From Actinomyces bowdenii (GTDB lineage Bacteria > Actinomycetota > Actinomycetes > Actinomycetales > Actinomycetaceae), in the NCBI RefSeq assembly GCF_017592395.1, contig NZ_JAGFOU010000006.1, forward strand, positions 62,001-126,000: a stretch of 64,000 nt of DNA, given 5' to 3'. The notes below the pieces were generated by a model. It was given only the letters and a program-made list of their open reading frames with translations, searched no databases and was not told the DNA's origin. Every line of letters starts with the position of its first letter. The stretch's first letter is position 1. Of the stretch, positions 26,772 to 35,832 are shown one piece after another. A program made the translations under genes and the position numbers.

Positions 26772-28808
26772 ATGGCCGGGGAGCGCGGGCAGGAGCGGGA
26801 GGCGCAGGCAGGCCGGCGACGGACGACCAGCCGCCAGGGCACCACCGCGCCCCCGCCCTGCCCGGCCACCGGCGCCGCAGCCCAGCTGGGGATCGGGATC
26901 GGATCCGAGCCGCACCACGACACCGGCCCGGCCTACCTGCTCGGGGAGCGGGCCGGGGGCGCCACGCTCACCGCCCGCCTGTGGGTGCCCACCACCGCCG
27001 ACCACCGGGTGATCCTGCGCCAGGTGGTCGACGGCGAGCCGGTCAACACCGAGATGGAGCCGGCGGGGCGCAGCCGCGCCGGCACCTGGTGGCAGGGGCC
27101 GGTGCGGCTGGTCAACCCCGTCAACCGCTACCGCTTCCTCATCCTGGAGCCCGACTCGCCCACCCCCTACCGGTGGCTCCATGCCGCCGGCGTCAGCGAC
27201 CACGACGTCCCCGACGCCACCGACTTCCAGGTGCTCCCACACGACGACGGCCCCGCATGGGTGCCCGACGCCGTGGCCTACCAGATCTTCCCCGACCGCT
27301 TCGCCCCCTCGGCCCGCGGCGCCCGGCGCCGGGCGCCGCAGTGGGCCCAGCCCCACGGGTGGCTCGATGAGCCGCCAGCGGAGGGCGATGCCACGGCGCA
27401 GGCGTGGTACGGCGGGGACCTGGACGGCATCGCCGAGCACCTGGACTGGCTGGAGTCCCTGGGGATCGACACCGTCTACCTCACTCCCGTCTTCCCCGCG
27501 GGCTCGGTGCACCGCTACGACTCGACCACCTTCGACGAGATCGATCCGCTCCTGGGCGGCGCCCCCGCCCTGGAGCGCCTGAGCCGGGCCCTCCACGCCC
27601 GGGGCATGCGCCTGATCCTGGACCTGACCACGAATCACACCGGGGAGGGGCACGAGTGGTTCCGATCGGCCCAGGCCAGCGCCACGAGTACTGAGGCGGG
27701 CTTCTACTCCTTCAGCCGGCATCCCGACCAGTACGCCTCCTGGTTGGACGTCCCCTCCCTGCCCAAGCTCGACCACCGCAGCCAGGAGCTGCGCCGGCGT
27801 CTGCTGCTGGGTCGCGACTCGGCGGTAGGACGGTGGCTGGCCCCGCCGGTGAGCGCCGACGGGTGGAGGGTGGATGTGGCCAATATGACCGGGCGCCTGG
27901 GCATGGTGGACCTGGCCCACCAGGTGGCCGGGGACATGCGCGCCACCATGGGCCAGGCCGAGGCCGACGACGGCCGCCAGCGCTGGCTGGTGGCCGAGCA
28001 CGGGCACGATGCCTCGGCCGACCTCCAGGGGCCCGGATGGCACGGGACGATGAACTACCTGGGCTTCACCAAGCCCCTGTGGGCCTGGTTGTCCGACCCC
28101 GACCCGGCCGACGGCCTGACCTGGCTGGGGCTGCCCATGCCACTGCCCCATCTGGGCGGCCGGGCGGTGGTGGCGGGCATGCGCCAGTACCTGGCGCAGA
28201 TGCCCACCAGCTCCCTGGAGCGCTCCATGAACATGCTGTGCTCCCACGACACTCCCCGGGTGCGCACGGTGGTCGGCTCGCGCCCGGCCCACCTGGTGGC
28301 GGCTACCGCCCTGTTCACCATGGCGGGGGTGCCCACGATCTTCTCCGGCGACGAGCTCGGCGCCCGCGGCCGCACCGGGGAGCACTCGCGCACCACCATC
28401 CCCTGGGCCCGGGACGAGCGCGGGGCCCTGCGGGCCGATGAGGTGGAGGAGACGGGGTCCTGGGGGCCGGTGGACCGGGTAGTGCTCGATCGCTACCGCC
28501 GGCTCAGCCGTCTGCGCCGCGACCTGGTGGCGCTGCGCCGCGGCGGCACGCGCTTCCTCGACGCCGGCCCGGACATGATTGTATGGTTGCGCACACACCC
28601 GCAGGGCGACGTCCTGGTGGCGCTCGCCCGCTCCGCATGCGATGAGCTGGTCGTCCCCCTGGAGCGGCTGCCCGCCCAGGGCCCGGACCGCACCTGGGCC
28701 TTCGACGCCGTCGAGATCGGGCTCACCGCTGGCGGGTCAAGCGCCCAGTTGAGCATCCGCGCTCACGGGCCCGGCTCCGCCGTCGCCGCCCTGCTGCCAT
28801 GGGAGTAG
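26772..28808 (+). CDS. GH13 alpha-glucosidase / neopullulanase-type
   Basis: 678 residues, cytoplasmic, degrading imported maltodextrin. An N-terminal beta domain (about residues 60-150) precedes the barrel AVAYQIFPDRFAPS. The GH13 catalytic residues are all present: nucleophile Asp368 in DGWRVDVAN, acid/base Glu409 in VAEHGHD, and Asp493 in CSHDTPRVR. The N-terminal domain plus barrel resembles the neopullulanase/maltogenic subfamily. The first 30 residues are low complexity, so a later start is possible. It starts 8 bases after malG. Confidence 0.93.
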   Translation: MAGERGQEREAQAGRRRTTSRQGTTAPPPCPATGAAAQLGIGIGSEPHHDTGPAYLLGERAGGATLTARLWVPTTADHRVILRQVVDGEPVNTEMEPAGRSRAGTWWQGPVRLVNPVNRYRFLILEPDSPTPYRWLHAAGVSDHDVPDATDFQVLPHDDGPAWVPDAVAYQIFPDRFAPSARGARRRAPQWAQPHGWLDEPPAEGDATAQAWYGGDLDGIAEHLDWLESLGIDTVYLTPVFPAGSVHRYDSTTFDEIDPLLGGAPALERLSRALHARGMRLILDLTTNHTGEGHEWFRSAQASATSTEAGFYSFSRHPDQYASWLDVPSLPKLDHRSQELRRRLLLGRDSAVGRWLAPPVSADGWRVDVANMTGRLGMVDLAHQVAGDMRATMGQAEADDGRQRWLVAEHGHDASADLQGPGWHGTMNYLGFTKPLWAWLSDPDPADGLTWLGLPMPLPHLGGRAVVAGMRQYLAQMPTSSLERSMNMLCSHDTPRVRTVVGSRPAHLVAATALFTMAGVPTIFSGDELGARGRTGEHSRTTIPWARDERGALRADEVEETGSWGPVDRVVLDRYRRLSRLRRDLVALRRGGTRFLDAGPDMIVWLRTHPQGDVLVALARSACDELVVPLERLPAQGPDRTWAFDAVEIGLTAGGSSAQLSIRAHGPGSAVAALLPWE

Positions 28809-28906
28809 GAGGGCGCCTCAGGCGGCGGCTGCCCGGGAGGGCCGCCCCTGCTACCGTCGAACCACCGTCGAACCACCGCACAAGGCGCCCATTGGAAGGA
28901 CCATCC

Positions 28907-29926
28907 GTGAACCAGCGCATCACCCTGGCTGATATCGCCGAGCAGGCAGGAGTGTCCACCGCCACGGTCTCGCGGGTCCTCAACGCCAAGTCCAATGTGG
29001 CGGCCTCCACCCGCCACCAGGTGCTCGCGGCTCTGGATGTCCTGGGCTACGAGCGCCCCGAGTCCGTCCACCAGCCCTCCCGCGGGCTCATCGGCCTCAT
29101 CGTGCCCGAGCTGAGCAACCCGATCTTCCCGCTCTTCGCCCAGGAGATCGAGCAGCTGCTGGCCCCTACCAGCCACACCCCCCTGCTGTGCACCCAGGCA
29201 CCCGGGGGCATCAGCGAGGACGAGTACATCGAGATGCTGGTGGACCGGGGGGTGGAGGGCATCATCTTCGTCTCGGGGCGGCACGCGGACACCACGGGGG
29301 ATGTCACCCGCTACCACCGGCTGCGCGAGCAGGGCGTCCACGTGGTGACGGTCAACGGCAACGCCCCCACCATCACCGTGCCGGGCTTCGCCACCGATGA
29401 CAGCGCCGCCTCCCGCATCGCCGTCAACCACCTGGTCTCGCTGGGCCACCGCCGCATCGGCCTGGCCATCGGCCCCACCCGGATGGTCCCCGCGCAGCGC
29501 AAGCGCTCGGGCTACGCGCTGGCCATGGGGGAGGCCCTGCCGGATGAGCCCCTGCGCATCATGGAGAACCTCTACACCTATGAGGGCGGCATCACCGCGG
29601 GCACCCGACTGGTGGAGCAGGGCTGCACCGGGATCGTGTGCGGCTCCGATGTCATGGCCCTAGGCGTCATCCAGGCCGTGCGCAGCACCGGACTGGAGGT
29701 GCCCCGCGACGTGTCGGTCATCGGCTACGACGACTCCCCCCTCATCCCCATGACCAGCCCTCCCCTGACCACGGTGCACCAGCCCGTGGCCGCCATCTGC
29801 CGGGCGGCCGTGAGCACCATCCTGGGAGCCATCGCCGGGGAGGAGCCGGTGGAGGCCGAGATGCTCTTCGCCCCGGAGCTCATCGTTCGCAGCTCGACCG
29901 CGGTGGCCCCTCCCGGGAGCGAGTAG
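28907..29926 (+). CDS. malR: LacI-family regulator of the maltose locus
   Basis: 339 residues from a GTG with GGAAGGA upstream. The LacI DNA-binding part ITLADIAEQAGVSTATVSRVLNAKSNV is followed by a sugar-sensing domain ending in the dimerisation/ligand motif VIGYDDSPLIPMTSPPLTTV. It closes the malEFG-GH13 operon and should bind the TGCAAA dyad ahead of malE. The symbol follows its position and the family habit; ligand specificity is inferred. Confidence 0.88.
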   Translation: MNQRITLADIAEQAGVSTATVSRVLNAKSNVAASTRHQVLAALDVLGYERPESVHQPSRGLIGLIVPELSNPIFPLFAQEIEQLLAPTSHTPLLCTQAPGGISEDEYIEMLVDRGVEGIIFVSGRHADTTGDVTRYHRLREQGVHVVTVNGNAPTITVPGFATDDSAASRIAVNHLVSLGHRRIGLAIGPTRMVPAQRKRSGYALAMGEALPDEPLRIMENLYTYEGGITAGTRLVEQGCTGIVCGSDVMALGVIQAVRSTGLEVPRDVSVIGYDDSPLIPMTSPPLTTVHQPVAAICRAAVSTILGAIAGEEPVEAEMLFAPELIVRSSTAVAPPGSE

Positions 29927-29958
29927 CACCGGCCGGCACGGCCGTGGCCGCCGCAGAG

Positions 29959-29986
29959 GGCCGGCCCCGCTCCACCGGGGCCGGCC
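29959..29986. terminator. Bidirectional hairpin between convergent LacI and glycerate kinase genes
   Basis: GGCCGGCCCCG / CGGGGCCGGCC forms an 11-bp stem with a 6-base loop between the two convergent genes. Confidence 0.7.
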
Positions 29987-30022
29987 GCAGTCCGCGGCGG
30001 GCTCGATGGGATGAGGGCGGGC

Positions 30023-31297
30023 TCAGCGCGACCAGGTTCGCGCCAGTCTGGCGCCCATGGCCTCGACCCGGGCCTCGACCTCCTCCACGGTGCCGTCGTC
30101 CCATCCGGCATCCCGGCGGTCATCGCGCCGGCCGGCACCCCGCCCGGCCATCTGCTCGACGGCGTAGGCCGCGCTGATGCCGGCGGCGGCCAGCTCGCCC
30201 CGCGGCACGGCGCAGCGCCCGGCCACCAGGATCGCGGGCAGAGCCCGGCCGGCAGCGCTGGCGCCCACCACGGCCACGAGGGAGTCGGCCAGCACGTCGT
30301 AGGCCTCGCCGCAGGCGCTCAGCACCACCTCACGGTCCGCCAGGGCGCCCTGAAGGCCGATGAGCCCGGCCATCACCAGCGCTCCCGGCCTGGCCCAGGC
30401 CCCCAGGGCGCGCAGGGCCAGCGCCGCGCCGCCACCGGCCCCCGTGCCCCAGCCGGTCACGGACAGGCGCGCCGGGGCGCCTCCCACCACCGGCAGCAGC
30501 AGGGGGCCGGAGCCCCCCGCCTGCCTGGCCAGGGAGAGCACCCGGGCGCCCTGGGCGCAGGCCGCCCGGTCCAGGTCCTGGGCCTCCTGGGCCCCGAGGC
30601 CGGCCAGGTGGACCAGGCCCGCGCCGGCGCCGGCCACACCGCCCAGGGCGATGGGGTCGGCCAGGGCCAGTCCCACGGAGCGCTCGCGCATGAGGGCGCG
30701 GGCCGCCCCCAGTCCGCCCAGGCTATCGGCCAAGGAGGTCAGGAGCCCGAGCCCGCCGTCGTTGACCGCCGATCGGGCCATGCCCACCACCAGGGTGTCC
30801 GCGGGCCCCAGGCGCTCCAGGGCCTGGGCCACCACCTGCCCCAGGCCCGCGGTCGTGCCCTCACGGGCCTCCTGCGCGGCCTGGTCGGGATCGGCGGGCA
30901 GGGCGGTGAGCCTGGCGGCGTCGAGGTACCAGGTGCCCCCGATCCCGTCACGGCCGCCGTCGCGCGCGCGAGTCGGGGCCGGCGCGGGCCCGCCCCCGGC
31001 GCCGGGGGGAGCCGCGGCGCTCAGGTGCACCAGGTCGATCTCGCGGATCTGCCCGGTGGGCCCGTGGCCCTGGAGCGCCTCACGGGCGAGGATGCGCCGG
31101 GCGGGCAGGCAGTGGGCGCTTCCGGGGGCGCCGTCGGCCATGGGCAGCTCGACGACGTCGTCCTGCGGCCTGGCCCCGGCCCAGCCGCGCGCCAGCGCGC
31201 CGGCCGCCCGGGGGGCGTCCAGGCCCCGGCCCGGGGCGTAGAGGGGCACGCCCGCGGGCTCGGGGCGCATCTGGCCGGGCGCCATGAGGACCCTCAT
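30023..31297 (-). CDS. Glycerate kinase family protein
   Basis: 424 residues. The family features are visible: VGMARSAVNDGGLGLLTSLA (normally GGSATNDGGAGM), GAGAGLVHLAGL and LSVTGWGTGAGGGAALALRA, then DREVVLSACGEAYDV. The N-terminus is altered: MRVLMAPGQM replaces the usual MKIVIAPDSFKG, with an insertion before ARGWAGARPQDDVVELPMADG. It may phosphorylate glycerate with changed substrate preference, or be less active. It lies 94 bases after an M20 peptidase on the same strand. Confidence 0.85.
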   Translation of the reverse strand: MRVLMAPGQMRPEPAGVPLYAPGRGLDAPRAAGALARGWAGARPQDDVVELPMADGAPGSAHCLPARRILAREALQGHGPTGQIREIDLVHLSAAAPPGAGGGPAPAPTRARDGGRDGIGGTWYLDAARLTALPADPDQAAQEAREGTTAGLGQVVAQALERLGPADTLVVGMARSAVNDGGLGLLTSLADSLGGLGAARALMRERSVGLALADPIALGGVAGAGAGLVHLAGLGAQEAQDLDRAACAQGARVLSLARQAGGSGPLLLPVVGGAPARLSVTGWGTGAGGGAALALRALGAWARPGALVMAGLIGLQGALADREVVLSACGEAYDVLADSLVAVVGASAAGRALPAILVAGRCAVPRGELAAAGISAAYAVEQMAGRGAGRRDDRRDAGWDDGTVEEVEARVEAMGARLARTWSR

Positions 31298-31391
31298 GCG
31301 CCACCGGCCGGATGCGCACGGCGGTCAGGGACGGCCGGACCCGACCGGGCCCTTGGGGACGGTCCGCCCAGGGGCCCGGAGGCGGGGGCGC

Positions 31392-32777
31392 TCACGGCTC
31401 CAGCGCGCCGCCCAGGCGGGCCAGGAGCAGGGCCTCGGCCACGATGATGCGCTCGAGCTCGCCCAGGTGCATGGACTCGTCCTCGCTGTGGGCGCGGGTG
31501 TCGGGGTCCTCGATACCGGTGACCAGCACCTGCGCCTGGGGGAAGACCTCCTTGAGGGTGGCGATGAAGGGGATGGAGCCCCCCTGGCCGACACTGACCG
31601 CCTCGCCCTGCCAGGCCGTGGACATCGCCCACAGGGCCGCCCGGGAGGCATCGGTGGCCTGGGCCCCGTCGAAGGCCGGGCCGGCCTCCCGGCCGGTGAT
31701 GGTCAAGCGGGCCCCGAAGGGCGTGTGGGCCCGCAGGTGGGCGGTGAGGGCCTCCAGGGCCTGGGCCGGGTCCTGCCCGGGGGCGATGCGCAGGGACAGG
31801 CGGGCGGTGGCCGAGGGGGCCAGCACATTGCCGGCCACCTCCAGGGGGGTGATGTCGGTGCCGATGAGGGTCAGGGAGGGCTTGGTCCACAGCCGGGCGG
31901 TCAGGTCACCGGTGCCGGTGAGCTCGACGCCGTCGAGCACCCCCGCGTCCTGGCGGAAGTCCTCCTCGGGATAGTCGGGGAAGCCCGGCTCGGCCTCGGG
32001 GCGGGAGATGAGGCCGGGGATGGCCACATCGCCGGCCTCGTCATGGCAGGAGGCCACCAGGCGGCAGATGGCGGTGGCGGCGTCCATGACCGGTCCGCCG
32101 TACTGGCCCGAGTGCAGGGCGTGGTCGAGCACATCGAGGCGGGCGTCGACCTGGACCACGCCGCGCAGGGTGGTGGTCAGGGCGGGCACGCCGACCTTCC
32201 AGTTCATGGAGTCGGCCACGATGATGACGTCGGCGTCCAGGCGGTCGCGATGGGCGGTGAGGAAGGCCTCGAAGGAGGGGCTGCCGATCTCCTCCTCCCC
32301 CTCGACGAAGACAGTCACCGAGCAGGGCAGCCCCCCGCCCAGGGCGGCCAGGGCCCGCAGGGCGTGGACGTGGGTGATGACCCCGGCCTTGTCATCGGCG
32401 GTGCCCCGGCCGAAGAGCCGATCGCCGCGGCGCTCGGCGCGGAAGGGGTCGTCCTGGACCCAGCCCTGGGGATCGCCCACGGGCTGGACGTCGTGGTGGG
32501 CGTAGAGCAGGACGTGGGGGCTGCCCGCCGGGCCGGCCCTGTGGGCCAGGACGGCGGGACGGCCGGGCACGCCGTCGGGGCCCTCGACGCTGAGGATCTC
32601 GGCGCTCAGGCCGGCCCCCTCCAGCAGCTGGGCGACGCGCGCGGCGGAGGCCTCCACATGGGACTGGTCGTGGCTGGAGGCCGAGACCGAGGGGATGGAG
32701 ACCAGCCCGCTCAGGTCGGAGACGATGTCCTCGAAGGAGTCGTGGATGGTGGTGCGAAGGGCATCAGCAGTGATCAT
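31392..32777 (-). CDS. M20 family metallopeptidase (dipeptidase)
   Basis: 461 residues. Zinc dipeptidase fold: LYAHHDVQPVG with the first metal His and Asp, GRGTADDKAGV with the bridging Asp, and FVEGEEEIGSPSF with the catalytic Glu pair. The lid domain shows VGQGGSIPFIATL near the C-terminus and HSEDESMHLGELER as the last ligand region. Probably hydrolyses dipeptides or related amides in the cytoplasm. Divergent from the DUF3043 gene. Confidence 0.93.
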   Translation of the reverse strand: MITADALRTTIHDSFEDIVSDLSGLVSIPSVSASSHDQSHVEASAARVAQLLEGAGLSAEILSVEGPDGVPGRPAVLAHRAGPAGSPHVLLYAHHDVQPVGDPQGWVQDDPFRAERRGDRLFGRGTADDKAGVITHVHALRALAALGGGLPCSVTVFVEGEEEIGSPSFEAFLTAHRDRLDADVIIVADSMNWKVGVPALTTTLRGVVQVDARLDVLDHALHSGQYGGPVMDAATAICRLVASCHDEAGDVAIPGLISRPEAEPGFPDYPEEDFRQDAGVLDGVELTGTGDLTARLWTKPSLTLIGTDITPLEVAGNVLAPSATARLSLRIAPGQDPAQALEALTAHLRAHTPFGARLTITGREAGPAFDGAQATDASRAALWAMSTAWQGEAVSVGQGGSIPFIATLKEVFPQAQVLVTGIEDPDTRAHSEDESMHLGELERIIVAEALLLARLGGALEP

Positions 32778-32818
32778 GATTTTCAGGGTATCGCGCCCGG
32801 GGCGCTAACCTGTGCCCC

Positions 32819-33418
32819 GTGAGCCTGCTCAAGAGAAACCGCCCGGAGCCGCCGAGCCCCCAGCCCGAGCCCGCTCCGGTCAAGCCCGGGGGCAAGGGCC
32901 GCCCCACGCCCAAGCGCAAGGATGCGCAGGCGCGCCGTGTGCGACCCGTGGTGCCCGCCGACCGCAAGGCGGCCAAGCGCGAGGCCAGGGCGGCGCGCGA
33001 CGAGGCCTTCAAGCGCCAGCAGGAGGCGATGATCACCGGGGAGGACCGCTGGCTGCCGCCGCGCGACAAGGGGCCCATCAAGCGCTACATCCGCGACTAC
33101 ATCGACGCGCGCTACTGCGTCGGCGAGGTCTTCATGCCCCTGACCCTCGTCCTCATCGTGCTCATGATGATCTCCTCGTGGTGGACCAATCCCAGCGGCC
33201 TCTACCTGCTGCTCGCGGTCTACGGCGTGTTCTTCCTGGCCATGGGGGATGCGCTGGTGTGCTGGCTGCGGCTGCGCCGCCTGCTGCGGGCCAGGTTCGG
33301 GCAGGACAGGGTCCGCGATCAGGGCCCCATCTTCTTCTACGTCCTGGCCCGCTGCATGCAGCTGCGGCGCTGGCGCCGGCCCGCTGCGCTGGTGGAGCGC
33401 AAGGAGTTCCCCTCCTGA
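32819..33418 (+). CDS. DUF3043 membrane protein
   Basis: 199 residues from a GTG. The N-terminal 90 residues are very basic and hydrophilic (KGRPTPKRKDAQARRVRPVV, RYIRDYIDARYCVGEVFMPL), followed by two membrane helices (LVLIVLMMISSWW, LYLLLAVYGVFFLAMGDALV). This matches the actinobacterial DUF3043 family of unknown function. It starts 41 bases from the divergent M20 gene. Confidence 0.9.
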   Translation: MSLLKRNRPEPPSPQPEPAPVKPGGKGRPTPKRKDAQARRVRPVVPADRKAAKREARAARDEAFKRQQEAMITGEDRWLPPRDKGPIKRYIRDYIDARYCVGEVFMPLTLVLIVLMMISSWWTNPSGLYLLLAVYGVFFLAMGDALVCWLRLRRLLRARFGQDRVRDQGPIFFYVLARCMQLRRWRRPAALVERKEFPS

Positions 33419-33493
33419 CCCAGGGCTGAGTCGGGAGCGCTCGCGCGGCCCGGGGCCCGCCGGCCGGGCGCTCCCGGCGCCCGTGCCTGTCCG

Positions 33494-33520
33494 CGCGTGT
33501 CCGCACTGTGCGGACACGCG
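33494..33520. promoter_or_regulatory. 27-bp perfect dyad upstream of the aldo/keto reductase
   Basis: CGCGTGTCCGCAC-T-GTGCGGACACGCG is a perfect 13+1+13 inverted repeat, 55 bases upstream of the reductase start. A one-base loop and lack of a T-run argue for an operator rather than a terminator, but it could end the DUF3043 transcript. Confidence 0.5.
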
Positions 33521-33575
33521 GTTCGACCGCCGTCCAGAGGTTCCCCACGAGCCGGCGCGCTCCTAGGCTGGTGCC

Positions 33576-34583
33576 ATGGTCGCTTACCGATACCTTGGAT
33601 CATCCGGACTGAAGATCAGCGAGATCACCTACGGCAACTGGCTCACCCACGGCTCCCAGGTCGAGGCGGACACCGCCATCGCCTGCGTGCACAAGGCCCT
33701 GGACCTGGGCATCACCAGCTTCGACACCGCGGACGTCTACGCCAACACCGCCGCCGAGGAGGTGCTGGGCCGAGCCCTGGCGGGGCAGCGCCGCGAGTCC
33801 CTGGAGGTGTTCACCAAGGTCTACTGGCCCATCGGCCCCAAGGGCCCCAACGACGTCGGGCTGTCGCGCAAGCACATCATGGAGGGCATCGACGGCTCCC
33901 TGACGCGCCTGGGCCTGGACCACGTCGACCTCTACCAGGCCCACCGCTACGACTACGAGACGCCGCTGGAGGAGACCATGCAGGCCTTCGCCGACGTCGT
34001 GCGCGCGGGCAAGGCCCTCTACATCGGGGTATCGGAGTGGACGGCCGACCAGATCCGTGACGGCGCCGAGCTGGCCCGCCAGATGGGCTTCTCCCTGGTG
34101 TCCAACCAGCCCCAGTACTCGGCGCTGTGGCGGGTCATCGAGTCCGAGGTGGTGCCCGCCAGCCAGGAGCTGGGCGTGGGGCAGATCGTGTGGTCGCCCA
34201 TGGCCCAGGGCGTGCTCTCGGGCAAGTACCTGCCCGGCCAGGAGCCCCCGGCCGGGTCGCGCGCCACGGACACCAAGGGCGGCAGCCAGATGATCTCGCG
34301 CTGGATGAGCGATGAGGTCCTCACCGCCGTCCAGGCCCTGCGGCCCGTGGCCGAGAAGGCGGGCCTGACCATGCCCCAGCTGGCCATCGCCTGGGTGCTG
34401 CAGAACCCGAATGTCTCGGCGGCCATCGTGGGCGCCTCGCGCCCCGAGCAGCTGGAGGACACCGTCAAGGCCTCCGGCGTGGAGCTGGGCACCGAGGTCC
34501 TGGAGGCCATCGACGCCGCCCTGGACGGCGTCATCGAGCGCGACCCGGCCCTGACGGTCTCGCCGCAGACCCGCCCCTCCTGA
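33576..34583 (+). CDS. Aldo/keto reductase, Kv-beta-like
   Basis: 335 residues, NADPH-dependent reductase of the TIM-barrel aldo/keto reductase family. It begins YRYLGSSGLKISEITYGNW; the catalytic set appears as Asp in FDTADVYANT, Tyr in the same motif, Lys in VFTKVYW and His in YQAHRYD. VSEWTADQI, LSGKYLPGQ and GASRPEQLEDTVKA point to the voltage-gated-channel beta-subunit-like branch. Substrate unknown. A strong dyad lies upstream. Confidence 0.93.
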   Translation: MVAYRYLGSSGLKISEITYGNWLTHGSQVEADTAIACVHKALDLGITSFDTADVYANTAAEEVLGRALAGQRRESLEVFTKVYWPIGPKGPNDVGLSRKHIMEGIDGSLTRLGLDHVDLYQAHRYDYETPLEETMQAFADVVRAGKALYIGVSEWTADQIRDGAELARQMGFSLVSNQPQYSALWRVIESEVVPASQELGVGQIVWSPMAQGVLSGKYLPGQEPPAGSRATDTKGGSQMISRWMSDEVLTAVQALRPVAEKAGLTMPQLAIAWVLQNPNVSAAIVGASRPEQLEDTVKASGVELGTEVLEAIDAALDGVIERDPALTVSPQTRPS

Positions 34584-34628
34584 GAGGCGGCGCCGGCCGC
34601 TCGGGCCGGCTCAGCCGGAGCGCACCCC

Positions 34629-34665
34629 GCCCGGGGGCAGCGATCCTGGATCGTGGCCCCCGGGC
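34629..34665. terminator. Nested hairpin between convergent genes
   Basis: Outer stem GCCCGGGGGC / GCCCCCGGGC encloses a second stem CGATCC / GGATCG. It lies between the convergent reductase and pyrD genes and should terminate both. Confidence 0.75.
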
Positions 34666-34702
34666 GCTGCGGGCTCACGCGCCGGTCGCCGCGGGCGGCG
34701 CG

Positions 34703-35782
34703 CTACCTGGCCGCCACGGTCGTGGCCAGGGCGCGGTTGAGGCGCCCGGGCCAGGCGGGCCCGTTGTAGATGAAGGCGGAGTAGGCCTGGAGCAGGTCCG
34801 CCCCGGCGTCGAGCATGAGCTCGGCGTCCATGATCGAGGAGATGCCCCCCACCCCGATGATGGTGGGCCCCTCCCCCAGGCGCTGGCGCAGGCGGCGCAC
34901 GACCTCCAGGGCGCGCGGCAGCAGCGGGGCTCCGGACAGGCCCCCCTCCCCCAGGTCGTGCTCGATGGTGGTGTTGGTGGCCACCACTCCGTCCAGGCCC
35001 ATGTCGAGCACGAGGCCGGCGACGGCGTCGATGTCCTCATCGGCCAGGTCGGGGGCGATCTTGACCAGGAGGGGAACGCGGCGCCCGGCCGCGGCATCCG
35101 CCGCCTGGCGCACGGCGGCCAGGATCGGGCGCAGGGCCTCCACGCTCTGGAGGCTGCGCAGGCCGGGGGTGTTGGGGCTGGAGACGTTGACCACGAGGTA
35201 GTCCACCCAGCGCGCCAGGCGGGAGGCGCTGTAGCGGTAGTCCTCCACGGCGTCGGCCAGGGCGGTGGCCTTGGTCTTGCCGATATTGGCGCCCACGACG
35301 ATGGAGCGGCCCCGCACCGTCGAGCGCAGCTCGCACAGGCGCCGGGCGGCCTCATCGGCCCCGGAGTTGTTGAAGCCCATGCGGTTGCGGATGGCGCGGG
35401 TGGCCGGGTAGCGCCACAGGCGGGGGCGCTCGTTGCCGTCCTGGGCGCGGGCGGTGACAGTGCCGATCTCGATGAATCCGAAGCCGAGCATGTCCAGGCC
35501 CTCGACGGCCTCCCCCTCCTTGTCCATGCCCGCGGCCAGGCCCATGATGCCGGGCACCGGCCTGGCCAGGGGACCGCCCTGGCCCGCGCTGGGCACGGCG
35601 AAGGCAGGGCGGCGGCCCCACATCTGGCGCACGACGTCGCGCACGATCGGGACCCTGCTGGTGGCCCTGATGGCCCCCAGGCACACGTCGTGGGTGAGCT
35701 CGGGATCGATGCGGGTCAGGACGGTCTTGTACAGCAGGTCGTAGAGCACTGCTCCAGGGTACCCAGCCTCCTGGGCGCTCAC
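34703..35782 (-). CDS. pyrD: Dihydroorotate dehydrogenase, class 2
   Basis: Oxidises dihydroorotate to orotate with a quinone acceptor in pyrimidine synthesis. 359 residues. The N-terminal helix LYDLLYKTVLTRIDPELTHD is the membrane-contacting extension of class 2 enzymes. NRMGFNNSGAD, NVSSPNTPGLRSLQ (with the catalytic Ser) and GVGGISSIMDAELMLDAGAD bind FMN and substrate. Translation could start slightly later at a GTG before LYDLL. Confidence 0.95.
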   Translation of the reverse strand: MSAQEAGYPGAVLYDLLYKTVLTRIDPELTHDVCLGAIRATSRVPIVRDVVRQMWGRRPAFAVPSAGQGGPLARPVPGIMGLAAGMDKEGEAVEGLDMLGFGFIEIGTVTARAQDGNERPRLWRYPATRAIRNRMGFNNSGADEAARRLCELRSTVRGRSIVVGANIGKTKATALADAVEDYRYSASRLARWVDYLVVNVSSPNTPGLRSLQSVEALRPILAAVRQAADAAAGRRVPLLVKIAPDLADEDIDAVAGLVLDMGLDGVVATNTTIEHDLGEGGLSGAPLLPRALEVVRRLRQRLGEGPTIIGVGGISSIMDAELMLDAGADLLQAYSAFIYNGPAWPGRLNRALATTVAAR

Positions 35783-35832
35783 AGGCAGGCGGGCTAGGCT
35801 GGAGGCCGACCACTCGTCCCGATGAGGTGCAC

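Noticed and set aside
28853-28876. Two tandem copies of ACCGTCGAACC before the malR gene
   Set aside because: Only two short copies and no dyad; not enough to call an operator or repeat element.
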